The notes below the pieces were generated by a model that made no database searches, had not been told where the DNA came from, and saw only the letters and a list, made by a program, of their open reading frames with translations. Shown here one piece after another: positions 53,780 to 62,235 of a DNA stretch of 62,235 nt (the first letter of the stretch is position 1; every line of letters begins with the position of its first letter). The DNA comes from Bacillota bacterium (GTDB lineage: Bacteria; Bacillota; Clostridia; Oscillospirales; Ruminococcaceae). Location of the stretch: NCBI GenBank assembly GCA_023415575.1, contig JAEZKF010000056.1, forward strand, positions 1 to 62,235, in the 5' to 3' direction. Made by a program: the position numbers and the translations under genes.

Positions 53780-54673
53780 TTAGTCCTTAATGAGCTTAGC
53801 TGTGTACTTTTCAAGCAGGATTTCGGGGCGGTAGGAAAGCTTGACCTTGCGTAATCCCTCGTCGCCCATATCCTCCTCGCGGTTGACATAGGTAAACGAA
53901 TGGCAGTTGTGGATGAGGAACTGCCGGTTAATCATCTGGTATGCCCCTTGAATATCCGCAAACGCCTTTTCAATGTGAATATTATAGGTATCAGACGATA
54001 AGGGCTCACCGATGGTAAACGCAATGACCTTGCCGTTTAAGCGAAGCAGGCCGCCCTTGAACTTTAGATCAAAGAAGTGCTCAAGTGCGGTTCTGACCGC
54101 GCACAGCTCCTTTTTTAGACTTGCGTCACTGCCGCAGCCGTGCAGCTGGCACCACTCGTCGTTCATCTGAACACATTCCTCAATGTTCTGCTGGGTGATG
54201 TGCTCATACGCCCAGTCGGGGTTGTCCAGAAAACGCGAGATGTGGTTGCGCTTGGCGGCGTACTTTTTGCCGGTGAGGTTGACCAAATCCTCAACCTTGT
54301 AGATGTAGTCGAACTGGTCGCGGTTTTCGGTTATCTCAAATCGGTCGGGGAAGAGGGCCTGAAGCTCGGCGACATCATCGGCAAGCAGGCCGCGTAAATA
54401 AAAGGGAATGCCGGATTCCTTCGCATCGGCAATCAGTGCTTCGATAACAGCCTTCCGGTCACCGGTACCAACGGGATTGGTGTACATGGGGTGGTTTTCC
54501 GGGCCGCTTTTGAGGCAGTAAAAGCCGTCAAATATGGCAAACTTCACGTTGTTCGGCCCCGACCAGATAAAGTTGTTGCCGAATGAATAGTCGCAGCTTT
54601 TGGAGTCTGCCGCCTGCAGAATCGGCTCGATGTCCTTACGGTCACTTAACTGAATGGTTTTAAATTGCAGCAT
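53780..54673 (-). CDS. DUF2156 (phosphatidylglycerol lysyltransferase-like) protein
   Basis: 297 residues, soluble. Matches the DUF2156 fold, a GNAT-like domain shared with MprF: FGNNFIWSGPNNVKFA near the N-terminus, YAAKRNHISRFL and the C-terminal DMGDEGLRKVKLSYRPE are family landmarks. No membrane segments, so not a full MprF; it may transfer an acyl or aminoacyl group to an unknown acceptor. First gene of a two-gene operon with the GNAT protein. Confidence 0.82.
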   Translation of the reverse strand: MLQFKTIQLSDRKDIEPILQAADSKSCDYSFGNNFIWSGPNNVKFAIFDGFYCLKSGPENHPMYTNPVGTGDRKAVIEALIADAKESGIPFYLRGLLADDVAELQALFPDRFEITENRDQFDYIYKVEDLVNLTGKKYAAKRNHISRFLDNPDWAYEHITQQNIEECVQMNDEWCQLHGCGSDASLKKELCAVRTALEHFFDLKFKGGLLRLNGKVIAFTIGEPLSSDTYNIHIEKAFADIQGAYQMINRQFLIHNCHSFTYVNREEDMGDEGLRKVKLSYRPEILLEKYTAKLIKD

Positions 54674-54878
54674 AAAATGTCCTTCTTTTATTTTACTGTT
54701 TTTATTATTCGATTTCTTTAACCTTCACATCTAAGAGGCCTGAGTTTGATGGTGGAATACAAAGGTCAACTGGCGGTGTTAATATGCGTTTTTCGACTTT
54801 TGCTGATGGTTATAGTATCAGCCTATAATTTACTGGGTATGCAGCAGCAAAGTAAATAGAGTTGGGTAGCAAAAAACA

Positions 54879-54903
54879 AGGGCAACGGAACAGCCGTTGC
54901 CCT
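54879..54903 (-). terminator. Terminator of the AraC-type regulator
   Basis: Minus strand AGGGCAACGG CTGTT CCGTTGCCCT followed by TGTTTTTT. The rest of 54674-54943 shows no gene. Confidence 0.9.
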
Positions 54904-54943
54904 ATTATAACACTATAACACGATAATGGACAAGATGTCAGCA

Positions 54944-55825
54944 TCAGGTGCTTATGCGGCTGTTGAAATCGGCGGCGAGGTAAAGAGACCGAAACTCCGT
55001 CGGCGTGCAGCCCTTTTGCAGCTTAAACATACGGATAAAGGCAGAAAGGCTGCCAAAGCCCGACCGGATTGCAACCTCGGTAACGGATATCTGCGGCTCG
55101 ATTAATAGCTGCTCGGCGTACATGATGCGTCTGCGGTTGAGATACTTGTAAAAGGACACACCGGTAAACTGCTTAAACAGCCTTGTAAAATAGAACTTGC
55201 TAAAGCCCGCGAGCGCAGCGACATCCTCAAGCGTCAGGTTCTCATCAAAGTGCTGGTTGATATAGTCGCACACGTACAAGAACTTCTCGGCATAATCCTG
55301 CTGGCGGATTGCCTTCTCGTTGGGCTCGATGACCGGGACTGTGTGCCGTCTGCCGATGAGCACAATCATCTGAATCAGAAAAGCGTAGATAACCGCCTCC
55401 TTGAGGGCAAGGCTGTTGTGGTACTCCTCAAGGATGTTGTCCATAATCTGCTTAGCTTGTTCGTATATCTCGGGCGTGTTGTGCTCCGAGATGCAGATGG
55501 CCGGCGACAAAAACGCCATGATGGAGTTAAACTCTTTAAGCTGCCCAAGAATCGAAAAATCCGCCTGAACAATCAACCGGCGTCCCGTCTTGGGTGCAAA
55601 GATGCTATGTATTGTACCCGGCGTGATAAGAAGAATATCCCCGACATTGAGGTCGAATGTGATTCCCCCGCATACCGCCCGATACCCGCCGACAATCGGC
55701 ATGATAATTTCAATGGGAGAATGCCAATGGTTGGGATAATCCTCGTACAGCTCGTTATCGTAGATAACAACCGAGGAGCCTTCGGCAAAATCAACGGTTT
55801 CCCGAACCCCATACATTGTCTTCAT
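54944..55825 (-). CDS. AraC-family regulator with cupin sensor domain
   Basis: 293 residues. N-terminal cupin (HWHSPIEIIMPIVGG, GDILLITPGTIHSI) binds a sugar-type ligand; the C-terminal double helix-turn-helix (ENLTLEDVAALAGFSKFYFTRLFKQFTGVSFYKYLNRRRI and the VTEVAIRSGFGSLSAFIRMFK signature) binds DNA. Divergent from the GH43-GH3-CE4 cluster, which it probably activates in response to a xylo- or arabino-oligosaccharide. ATG 55825 is preferred over the adjacent TTG. Its own promoter carries an AraR-like box. Confidence 0.92.
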   Translation of the reverse strand: MKTMYGVRETVDFAEGSSVVIYDNELYEDYPNHWHSPIEIIMPIVGGYRAVCGGITFDLNVGDILLITPGTIHSIFAPKTGRRLIVQADFSILGQLKEFNSIMAFLSPAICISEHNTPEIYEQAKQIMDNILEEYHNSLALKEAVIYAFLIQMIVLIGRRHTVPVIEPNEKAIRQQDYAEKFLYVCDYINQHFDENLTLEDVAALAGFSKFYFTRLFKQFTGVSFYKYLNRRRIMYAEQLLIEPQISVTEVAIRSGFGSLSAFIRMFKLQKGCTPTEFRSLYLAADFNSRIST

Positions 55826-55873
55826 CAACCTGCCGTCACCCCCGTTGCGGTATCGTGCACATTATGTGCTAAT

Positions 55874-55889
55874 AGTTGTATGTACCAAT
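55874..55889 (-). promoter_or_regulatory. AraR-type operator upstream of the AraC-type regulator
   Basis: AGTTGTATGTACCAAT (plus strand); its first 12 bases are identical to the araB operator at 36589-36600 and it lies at almost the same distance after the -10 (12 against 13 bp). Confidence 0.65.
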
Positions 55890-55897
55890 TTGCATTT

Positions 55898-55926
55898 ATC
55901 ATAACATATTTTTGCGAATTTGAAAA
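55898..55926 (-). promoter_or_regulatory. Promoter of the AraC-type regulator
   Basis: Minus strand TTTTCA (55921-55926), 17 bp, TATGAT (55898-55903). Sixteen bases at 55888-55903 are identical to the araR promoter. Confidence 0.6.
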
Positions 55927-56044
55927 GGGATAATGTACTAAAATCACTATTTTCTTTTTAATTATAACCAAAAAAATAGGTAATTTATATAAATGTACAC
56001 GATTACATCAATTTTACCTCTTTTTGTAGATTAACAAACACAGC

Positions 56045-56104
56045 AATAATTGATAGTTTCAGAGCAATTATTAACAAGAAAGTGCTCGTGCACGCTGTTA
56101 TAAT
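56045..56104 (+). promoter_or_regulatory. Probable activated promoter of the hemicellulose cluster
   Basis: Inverted repeat AATAATTG (56045-56052) / CAATTATT (56065-56072) is followed by an extended -10 TGTTATAAT (56096-56104) with no -35 hexamer, as expected for an AraC-type activator. A further ATGTA-N6-TACAT repeat lies at 55993-56008. About 120 nt of leader precede the GH43 start. Confidence 0.5.
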
Positions 56105-56224
56105 AGCTGTTGTAACATGGTTATTTTATCCGTTCTCCCCATTTTAGGGTCATATTTTTTCAAAGCACATACGGATTTTCAAGGCGATAAGACTTTAGTG
56201 TCTGTGCGCATACAAAGGAAGGGC

Positions 56225-57796
56225 GTGGAACAGTTGAGCAGGACGCAAAACCCCATTTTAAAGGGCTTTTACCCTGATCCGTCGGTCTGCCGTGTTGGGG
56301 ACGATTTTTACATCGTCAACTCCACCTTTGCGTATTTCCCCGGATTACCCATCTTCCAAACACGCGATTTTCGCCACTTTCGGCAGATTGGCAATGTCCT
56401 GACTACCGACAGCCAGCTTCCCCTTTCCGGAGTAGGCCACTCGGAGGGCCTGTACGCGCCGACCATCCGCTACCATAACGGCACCTTTTACGTCATCTGC
56501 ACCAACATTTCACGGGGCGGAAACTTTATTGTAACGGCGACCGACCCTGCGGGGCCATGGTCGGAGCCCCATTGGATAAAGGGCGCTGACGGCATTGACC
56601 CGAGCATCTTCTTTGACGAGGACGGCACCTGCTATTACGTCGGAACTCATCCAAACTCGGACGGCGAGCGTTATTTCGGCGATAGCGAAATCTACATAGC
56701 AACCCTTGACCTTGATACATATTGCTTTACAAGCAAACCCAAGCGGATATGGAAGGGTGCCCTGCGCGATTGTACATGGCCGGAGGCCCCTCACCTTTAC
56801 CGCATCAACGGCATGTACTACCTGATGATTGCGGAAGGGGGAACCGGCCCGGACCACGCGGTTACCATCGCCCGCAGCGAGTCGCCGTTTGGCCCCTTTG
56901 TAGGCTACCCGCGCAATCCTATTTTGACCCACCGCCATCTGGGCAAGAGCTACCCGGTACAATACGTCGGACACGGCGATTTGGTACAAGCTGCTGACGG
57001 CAGCTGGTATATGGTCATGCTCGCATCCAGACCCTATGAGGGCGGTTCAAATCTCGGGCGCGAAACCTTCTTTGCCCGGGTGGAATGGGAGGACGGCTGG
57101 CCGGTTGTAAACCCCGGGATCGGGAAACTGACAGATATAACGGAAACCACCCTGCCCGAATACCCGCTTGAGCCGCGTCCAAACTACTATTCATTTTCTG
57201 ATATGTCGTGGGATGCACTTGACCCGAGACTTCTTTTCCTGCGCAACCCCAAGCGCGAGGACTACTCCTTCGACAAGGAGGGCCTTGCACTCAAGCTTTC
57301 GTCCGTTACCCTGCTTGAAGAGGACAGCCCCTCCTATGTGTGCGTGCGTCAGGCGTCATTTGACTATATGGTCGAGACTAAGCTTACCTTTTCACCTGCC
57401 CAGTCCGGTGAGTTTGCAGGGCTTGCACTTGTGCAGAGCAACCTATTTCACATTCGACTCGAGTACGGCAAATGTGACTCCGGCTGCGTTCTGCGCGCCG
57501 TTCTTTGCGAGGACGGTAAAGAAACCGTCATAAAAGAAGTTCCTGTGCATACAACCACAATCTTGTTAAAGCTTGCGCAGCACGGTCAGGATGTCTCGTT
57601 GTATTACAAGGCAAAGAATGGAGACACTGATGATGGATCCTATCAAAAGCTTGATTGTACTCTGAGTGCACGGCGGATGTGCACCGAGCAGGCGGGCGGA
57701 TTTGTGGGATGCACCGTCGGCGTGTACGCAACCTCAAATGGAAAGAAAAGCGAAAACAGCGCATTGTTTGAGTATCTTGGCTATCAGGATATATAG
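56225..57796 (+). CDS. GH43 family beta-xylosidase / alpha-L-arabinofuranosidase
   Basis: 523 residues, no signal peptide, therefore intracellular. Five-bladed GH43 propeller at about 8-320: base Asp in GFYPDPSVCRVGDDFYIVNSTF, pKa-modulating Asp in GIDPSIFFDEDG, acid Glu in WPEAPHLYRINGMYYL. The C-terminal beta-sandwich (about 350-520) is typical of xylosidase/arabinofuranosidase members. GTG 56225 is chosen (AAAGGA 5 nt upstream); TTG 56234 is an alternative, and the frame further upstream is non-coding. Acts on imported arabinoxylo-oligosaccharides. Confidence 0.92.
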   Translation: MEQLSRTQNPILKGFYPDPSVCRVGDDFYIVNSTFAYFPGLPIFQTRDFRHFRQIGNVLTTDSQLPLSGVGHSEGLYAPTIRYHNGTFYVICTNISRGGNFIVTATDPAGPWSEPHWIKGADGIDPSIFFDEDGTCYYVGTHPNSDGERYFGDSEIYIATLDLDTYCFTSKPKRIWKGALRDCTWPEAPHLYRINGMYYLMIAEGGTGPDHAVTIARSESPFGPFVGYPRNPILTHRHLGKSYPVQYVGHGDLVQAADGSWYMVMLASRPYEGGSNLGRETFFARVEWEDGWPVVNPGIGKLTDITETTLPEYPLEPRPNYYSFSDMSWDALDPRLLFLRNPKREDYSFDKEGLALKLSSVTLLEEDSPSYVCVRQASFDYMVETKLTFSPAQSGEFAGLALVQSNLFHIRLEYGKCDSGCVLRAVLCEDGKETVIKEVPVHTTTILLKLAQHGQDVSLYYKAKNGDTDDGSYQKLDCTLSARRMCTEQAGGFVGCTVGVYATSNGKKSENSALFEYLGYQDI

Positions 57797-57853
57797 CATA
57801 TTTGAATATCAACAAAGAATGTAAAAGTATGAGAAAGTGAGTGAGCAGGAACA

Positions 57854-59995
57854 ATGAGACAAGACTTTGCCAAGCGCGCGAAGGAACTGGTAGACCAGAT
57901 GACACTGGAAGAGGCCGCTTCCCAGCTGCGCTACGACGCACCAGCCATCCCACGCCTCGGCATTCCGGCCTATAACTGGTGGAGTGAGGCACTGCACGGG
58001 CTTGCCCGCTCCGGAACTGCTACAGTATTTCCGCAGGCCATAGGGCTTGCAGCAATGTTCGACCCTGAGTTTTTAAAAGAGATAGGAGATGTAGTGGCAA
58101 CCGAAGCCAGAGCTCGCTTTAATATGCAGTCGGCTCTCGGTGACCGCGACATCTATAAGGGCCTGACCCTGTGGTCGCCCAACATCAACCTTTTCCGCGA
58201 CCCTCACTGGGGCAGAGGGCAAGAGACCTTTGGCGAAGACCCCTTTTTGACAAAAACCCTTGGTGTGGCGTACATAAAGGGGCTGCAGGGGGAAGGTAAG
58301 TACCTCAAAACAGCCGCGTGCGCCAAGCATTATGCCGTTCACTCCGGCCCTGAGGCGCTTCGCCACAGCTTTGATGCCATCGCAAGCCCGAAGGATTTGG
58401 AAGAAACCTACCTGCCCGCATTCCGTGCAGCAGTAGAAGCTGGCGTTGAAAGCGTAATGGGCGCGTACAACCGCGTCAACGGTGAACCCTGCTGCGGCAG
58501 CAAGACCCTGCTTAAAGATATCCTGCGCGATAAGTGGGGCTTTGAAGGTCACGTTGTCTCCGACTGCTGGGCTATCAGGGACTTCCACGAGGGCCACAAT
58601 GTAACCAATACCGCCGTAGAATCTGCGGCCCTAGCCATCAACAACGGCTGCGACCTTAACTGCGGCAATATGTACCTTAACATCCTCCTTGCATATCAGG
58701 AGGGGCTTGTGAGCGAAGAGACCATTCGTGAGGCTTGTGTTCGTCTGTTCACAACCCGCATGATGCTCGGCCTGTTTGATGATGACTGCGAATACCACAA
58801 CATCGGCTTTGAGGAAAACGACACCGAGGCAAACCGCATGCTCGCAGCAGAGGCTGCAAGACTTTCTGCGGTTCTTCTCAAAAATGACGGCATTTTGCCG
58901 CTTGAGCGCGCAACCTGCCGCCGCATTGCCGTCATCGGGCCGACTGCAAACTCCCGCACCGTGCTCGAAGGCAACTACTGCGGCACCGCTTCCGAATACA
59001 TTACAAACCTCGAAGGTATCCGCGAGGCTGCGGGAGAAGACATCCGCATCTTCCACTCGGTGGGCTGCCACCTCTTTAAAGACCGGGTTGAACCGCTTGC
59101 CATGCCCAACGACCGCATCAGCGAGGCCAAGGGGTGTGCTGCCGCAAGCGATGTTGTCATCCTGTGCTTAGGCCTTGACGCAACCCTAGAAGGCGAGCAG
59201 GGCGATACGGGCAACAGCTATGCATCGGGCGACAAGCCGGACCTCTACCTGCCCGAGCCTCAGCGCATCCTGCTTGATGAGGTATTATCGGTCGGCAAAC
59301 CAGTGGTGCTGGTGCTTAACACCGGCAGCGCAATGGATATCGGCGTTGCCGCTGATAAGTGTGCAGCCGTACTGCAGTGCTGGTACAGCGGTGCTCAGGG
59401 CGGACGGGCGCTGGCAGACATCCTCTTTGGCAACTGCAACCCGTCGGGTAAGCTGCCCGTTACCTTCTACCGCAACGGCACAACCCCCGACTTTACCGAT
59501 TACAGCATGCACGGCAGAACATATCGGTACATCGACACCGAGCCGCTTTATCCGTTCGGATACGGCCTTTCCTACACCAAGTTCGGCTACCGCGACCTGC
59601 GACTCGATGCCTTTACAATGGGCAACCCCCTCACGGGAGAGGTCACCGTCACCAACGAGGGCGACCGCGACGGCGCAGAGATTGTGGAGTTCTATATCAA
59701 AAACCACGCAGAGCAAAACGCCGAAGATGAGCGCAACGCAGGAGTGCGCGACCGCATCGGCGAGCAGCCGCATCATTCGTTGTGCGGTATGCAGAGGGTG
59801 TTCCTCAGGGCAGGGGAGAGCAAGACAATCCGATTTGAGATACCCTTTGACTGCTTTGATACGGTCCTGACCGACGGCGAGCGCGTCACGATGTACGGCA
59901 CCTACTCTCTGTATGCGGGAGGCAGCCAGCCTGATGCCCGCAGCGTGGAGCTGACCGGCTCTGCACCGCTGTGTGCTACCATTCAGGTTGACTAA
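57854..59995 (+). CDS. GH3 family beta-xylosidase/beta-glucosidase
   Basis: 713 residues, intracellular. N-terminal TIM barrel with nucleophile Asp237 in VVSDCWAI and KHYAVHSGPE; C-terminal alpha/beta sandwich from about 330 (VLLKNDGILPL) and a fibronectin-III-like tail (from about 590). The NWWSEALHG and SPNINLFRDPHWGRGQETFGEDP motifs are typical of the xylosidase/arabinosidase branch. Follows the GH43 gene by 57 nt and completes degradation to free pentoses used by XylA and AraA. Confidence 0.93.
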   Translation: MRQDFAKRAKELVDQMTLEEAASQLRYDAPAIPRLGIPAYNWWSEALHGLARSGTATVFPQAIGLAAMFDPEFLKEIGDVVATEARARFNMQSALGDRDIYKGLTLWSPNINLFRDPHWGRGQETFGEDPFLTKTLGVAYIKGLQGEGKYLKTAACAKHYAVHSGPEALRHSFDAIASPKDLEETYLPAFRAAVEAGVESVMGAYNRVNGEPCCGSKTLLKDILRDKWGFEGHVVSDCWAIRDFHEGHNVTNTAVESAALAINNGCDLNCGNMYLNILLAYQEGLVSEETIREACVRLFTTRMMLGLFDDDCEYHNIGFEENDTEANRMLAAEAARLSAVLLKNDGILPLERATCRRIAVIGPTANSRTVLEGNYCGTASEYITNLEGIREAAGEDIRIFHSVGCHLFKDRVEPLAMPNDRISEAKGCAAASDVVILCLGLDATLEGEQGDTGNSYASGDKPDLYLPEPQRILLDEVLSVGKPVVLVLNTGSAMDIGVAADKCAAVLQCWYSGAQGGRALADILFGNCNPSGKLPVTFYRNGTTPDFTDYSMHGRTYRYIDTEPLYPFGYGLSYTKFGYRDLRLDAFTMGNPLTGEVTVTNEGDRDGAEIVEFYIKNHAEQNAEDERNAGVRDRIGEQPHHSLCGMQRVFLRAGESKTIRFEIPFDCFDTVLTDGERVTMYGTYSLYAGGSQPDARSVELTGSAPLCATIQVD

Positions 59996-60029
59996 GCTGT
60001 CATCCGACTTGTTGTAAAAGGGGTGCGAT

Positions 60030-60830
60030 ATGAGCTGGCAGGCATGTTATCCACATGGTAAAAAGACAGCACTAACCTTCAGCTACGATGACGGGCAGAT
60101 TCACGACCGCCGTTTGGTAGACCTGTTTAACCGCTATGGTCTTAAGGCGACCTTTCACCTAAACTCCGGCATACTCGGTCAGGATGGCTTTGTTTCGGCA
60201 AACGAGGTACACAGCCTCTATCAGGGGCACGAGATTGCCTGTCATGGCAGGCATCATCTGTACCTCACTCACCTGACTGCCGAGCAGATGATAGAGGAGC
60301 TGTGGGAGGATCGCCGAAGCCTGGAACAGCTTGTAGGTGTACCCGTAACAGGAATGTCCTACGCATTCGGGGTCTACTCCGACACAGTGGCCAGCACCCT
60401 AAAGGCACTCGGGTTTGAGTATTCACGCACCGTGAATTCCACTGCATCCTTTGCGGCCGAAGATGACTTTATGCGCTGGAAGCCGACCTGTCATCATCAC
60501 GATGCTAAAAAACTTGCCGAGCGGTTTTGCTCCCATTCTGAGTATGAGCGGATGCAATTGTTCTATATCTGGGGCCACAGCTTCGAGTTCGCCCGGGAAA
60601 ACACCTGGGACGAGATGGAACAGTTGTGCAAGCTTCTTTGTGGCCGCAGCGATGTATGGTACGCCACCAACATCGAGATAAAACGGTACCTGTGTGCAGT
60701 TCGCGCACTTGTATCGAATGTCAGCAGCACGACGGTTTACAACCCTTCGGCACAGACGGTTTGGATTATATCGGCGGGTAACACATACAAAATTCTACCC
60801 GGAGAAATGATACGACTGTCACCAGACTAA
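60030..60830 (+). CDS. Polysaccharide deacetylase (NodB/CE4)
   Basis: 266 residues without signal peptide. NodB motif 1 TFSYDDGQ (catalytic base and metal Asp), motif 2 HEIACHGRHH (metal His), and a later WGHSFE. The tail of about 50 residues (STTVYNPSAQTVWI...) is an extra beta-rich segment. In this cluster it probably removes acetyl groups from imported acetyl-xylo-oligosaccharides rather than acting on peptidoglycan or chitin; the substrate is inferred from context. AAGGGG precedes the ATG. Confidence 0.87.
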   Translation: MSWQACYPHGKKTALTFSYDDGQIHDRRLVDLFNRYGLKATFHLNSGILGQDGFVSANEVHSLYQGHEIACHGRHHLYLTHLTAEQMIEELWEDRRSLEQLVGVPVTGMSYAFGVYSDTVASTLKALGFEYSRTVNSTASFAAEDDFMRWKPTCHHHDAKKLAERFCSHSEYERMQLFYIWGHSFEFARENTWDEMEQLCKLLCGRSDVWYATNIEIKRYLCAVRALVSNVSSTTVYNPSAQTVWIISAGNTYKILPGEMIRLSPD

Positions 60831-60942
60831 ATGTTCAACGATTGTCAGGCATCTACTTTTATTCGTTAAGGAATACTACTTGCGAAGATGAGTTTTGGTT
60901 GCTTACAATATAAAATTATTTTTTATAAGGAGAGATCTAAAG

Positions 60943-62235
60943 ATGAGCGAAATATTTAAGGGCCTGCCTGTGGTAAAATACGAAGGGCCAAAGAGCACAA
61001 ACCCGCTGTCCTTTAAGTACTATGATCCTGACCGCATTGTTTTGGGTAAGCCGATGCGTGAGCACCTGCCCTTTGCTATGGCATGGTGGCACAATCTGTG
61101 CGCAACCGGCGCCGATATGTTCGGCTCTGGCACCGCAGATAAGCTGTTCGGAGCCTCTGCTCCCCAGACAATGGAGCATGCAAAGGCAAAGGTAGATGCC
61201 GGCTTTGAGTTTATGGAGAAGCTCGGTATCGAGTACTTCTGCTTCCACGATGTCGACCTCGTTCCCGAGGCGGACAACATCGCCGAGACCAACAGACGTC
61301 TTGATGAGATTGCCGACTACATCGAAGAGAAGATGAAGAAGACCGGCAAAAAGCTTCTGTGGGGTACTGCAAACATGTTCTCCAACCCCCGCTATATGAA
61401 CGGCGCGGGCAGCACAAACTCTGCAGATGTATTCTGCTTTGCTGCAGCTCAGGTAAAGAAGGCACTTGACCTCACCGTGAGACTGGGCGGCAAGGGCTAT
61501 GTATTCTGGGGCGGCAGAGAGGGCTATGAGACCCTGCTTAACACCGACATGAAGTTTGAGCTTGAGAACATAGCAAAGCTCATGCACATGGCGGTTGACT
61601 ACGGCCGTAAGATCGGCTTTAAGGGCGACTTCTTCATCGAGCCCAAGCCGAAGGAGCCCATGAAGCATCAGTACGACTTCGACGCAGCCACCGCAATCGG
61701 CTTCCTGCGCCAGTACGGCCTTGATAAGGACTTCAAGCTCAACATCGAGGCAAACCATGCAACCCTCGCGGGTCACACCTTCCAGCACGACCTGCGCGTC
61801 AGCGCCATCAACGGCATGCTGGGCAGCGTAGACGCAAACCAGGGCGACCTGCTGCTCGGTTGGGATACCGACCAATTCCCCTCCAACATCTACGATACAA
61901 CCATGTGTATGTATGAGATCCTCAAGGCAGGCGGACTCAAGAACGGCGGCCTGAACTTCGACTCCAAGAACCGTCGTCCCAGCTACACCTTTGAAGATAT
62001 GTTCCTCGGCTTTATCCTTGGTATGGATTCGTTTGCACTGGGTCTTCTGTGCGCTGCCGCACTCATTGAGGACGGCAGAATCGACGCCTTTGTCAAGGAG
62101 CGTTATGCAAGCTACGAGACCGGTATCGGCAAGAAGATTCGCGACAACCAGACCTCCCTTGAGGAGCTTGCGGAAATCGCCGAGAAGATGGGTGCTCCCG
62201 CCCTGCCCGGTTCCGGCAAGCAGGAGTATCTTGAG
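60943..62235 (+). CDS. xylA: Xylose isomerase, 3' end outside window
   Basis: 431 codons without stop, nearly the whole protein (class II enzymes have about 438-440 residues). MAWWHNLCATGADMFG, catalytic His102 and Asp105 in FCFHDVD, the metal site in KGDFFIEPKPKEPMKHQYDFD, and NIEANHATLAGHTFQHDL and LLGWDTDQFP are all intact. Converts D-xylose to D-xylulose. AAGGAGA precedes the ATG. It follows the deacetylase by 112 nt and probably starts a xylose unit with a kinase beyond the window. Confidence 0.97.
   Translation, partial: MSEIFKGLPVVKYEGPKSTNPLSFKYYDPDRIVLGKPMREHLPFAMAWWHNLCATGADMFGSGTADKLFGASAPQTMEHAKAKVDAGFEFMEKLGIEYFCFHDVDLVPEADNIAETNRRLDEIADYIEEKMKKTGKKLLWGTANMFSNPRYMNGAGSTNSADVFCFAAAQVKKALDLTVRLGGKGYVFWGGREGYETLLNTDMKFELENIAKLMHMAVDYGRKIGFKGDFFIEPKPKEPMKHQYDFDAATAIGFLRQYGLDKDFKLNIEANHATLAGHTFQHDLRVSAINGMLGSVDANQGDLLLGWDTDQFPSNIYDTTMCMYEILKAGGLKNGGLNFDSKNRRPSYTFEDMFLGFILGMDSFALGLLCAAALIEDGRIDAFVKERYASYETGIGKKIRDNQTSLEELAEIAEKMGAPALPGSGKQEYLE

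Noticed and set aside
54674..54943. Possible small gene or RNA between the DUF2156 gene and the AraC-type gene
   Set aside because: Only short frames without ribosome-binding sites; the sole structure is the terminator at 54879-54903.
60937..61875. 312-codon minus-strand frame opposite xylose isomerase
   Set aside because: xylA is unmistakable on the plus strand with catalytic residues in register; the antisense frame has no initiation signals.

Overview
The window looks like chromosome of an endospore-forming, saccharolytic member of the Clostridia (Firmicutes), plausibly Ruminococcaceae/Oscillospiraceae-like. The evidence is spmA-spmB, a BclA-like collagenous surface protein, AbrB, lipoprotein signal peptides with C+1, strong Gram-positive ribosome-binding sites, frequent TTG/GTG starts and sigma-A type promoters (TTGACA-17-TATAAT). 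The family-level placement is inference. Base composition is moderate throughout except for one AT-rich patch at about 38.0-40.4 kb. No rRNA, CRISPR array, phage or insertion sequence was seen.

Layout. 0-3.5 kb: the 3' part of a collagen-like gene followed by two paralogous glycosyltransferases. 3.6-7.1 kb: a DUF3793 gene under a metal-box-like palindrome, a P-II-like/DUF1538 pair and AbrB. 7.6-13 kb: spmAB, an orphan ABC ATPase, a NatAB-type exporter and an orphan cobalamin/heme-type binding lipoprotein. 13-21 kb: secA, a diguanylate cyclase, a DUF5680 gene coupled to a deoxyinosine/uracil DNA glycosylase, a GH1 glucosidase, and the oxidative-stress pair dps-ahpC behind a Fur-like box.

21-32.4 kb is the most unusual part. 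A two-component system (on -) is divergent from an operon (on +) with two tandem propeller-fused solute-binding lipoproteins, MalF/MalG-type permeases, a MacA/HlyD-like adaptor and a short MacB-like permease. The operon contains no ATPase. A remnant of the permease 5' end lies between the two binding-protein genes, so the duplication that made them can be read directly. The same direct-repeat box, at the same distance from the -10, precedes both binding-protein genes and the regulator gene itself.

32.5-38 kb: arabinose utilisation (araB-araA-araD and araR on -). 38-40.5 kb: an AT-rich pair (zinc-ribbon membrane protein and leucine-rich-repeat lipoprotein) and a tRNA-Gln. 40.7-49.2 kb: a maltodextrin operon on - (LacI-type regulator, malE, malF, malG, malQ, glycogen/maltodextrin phosphorylase). 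49.6-54.7 kb: an orphan small gene, an Rrf2 (CymR-like) regulator, pyridoxine kinase, cysK and two acyltransferase-fold genes. 54.9-62.2 kb: an AraC-type regulator divergent from a hemicellulose cluster (GH43, GH3, CE4 deacetylase, xylA cut by the window end). An AraR-type operator shared by araB and the AraC-type regulator ties the arabinose genes to the xylan/arabinan genes.

Taken together this is a plant-polysaccharide and starch degrader. Extracellular or imported oligosaccharides (xylan, arabinan, maltodextrin, beta-glucosides) are trimmed by GH43/GH3/GH1/MalQ/GlgP, and the pentoses enter the pentose phosphate pathway through XylA and AraA-AraB-AraD.
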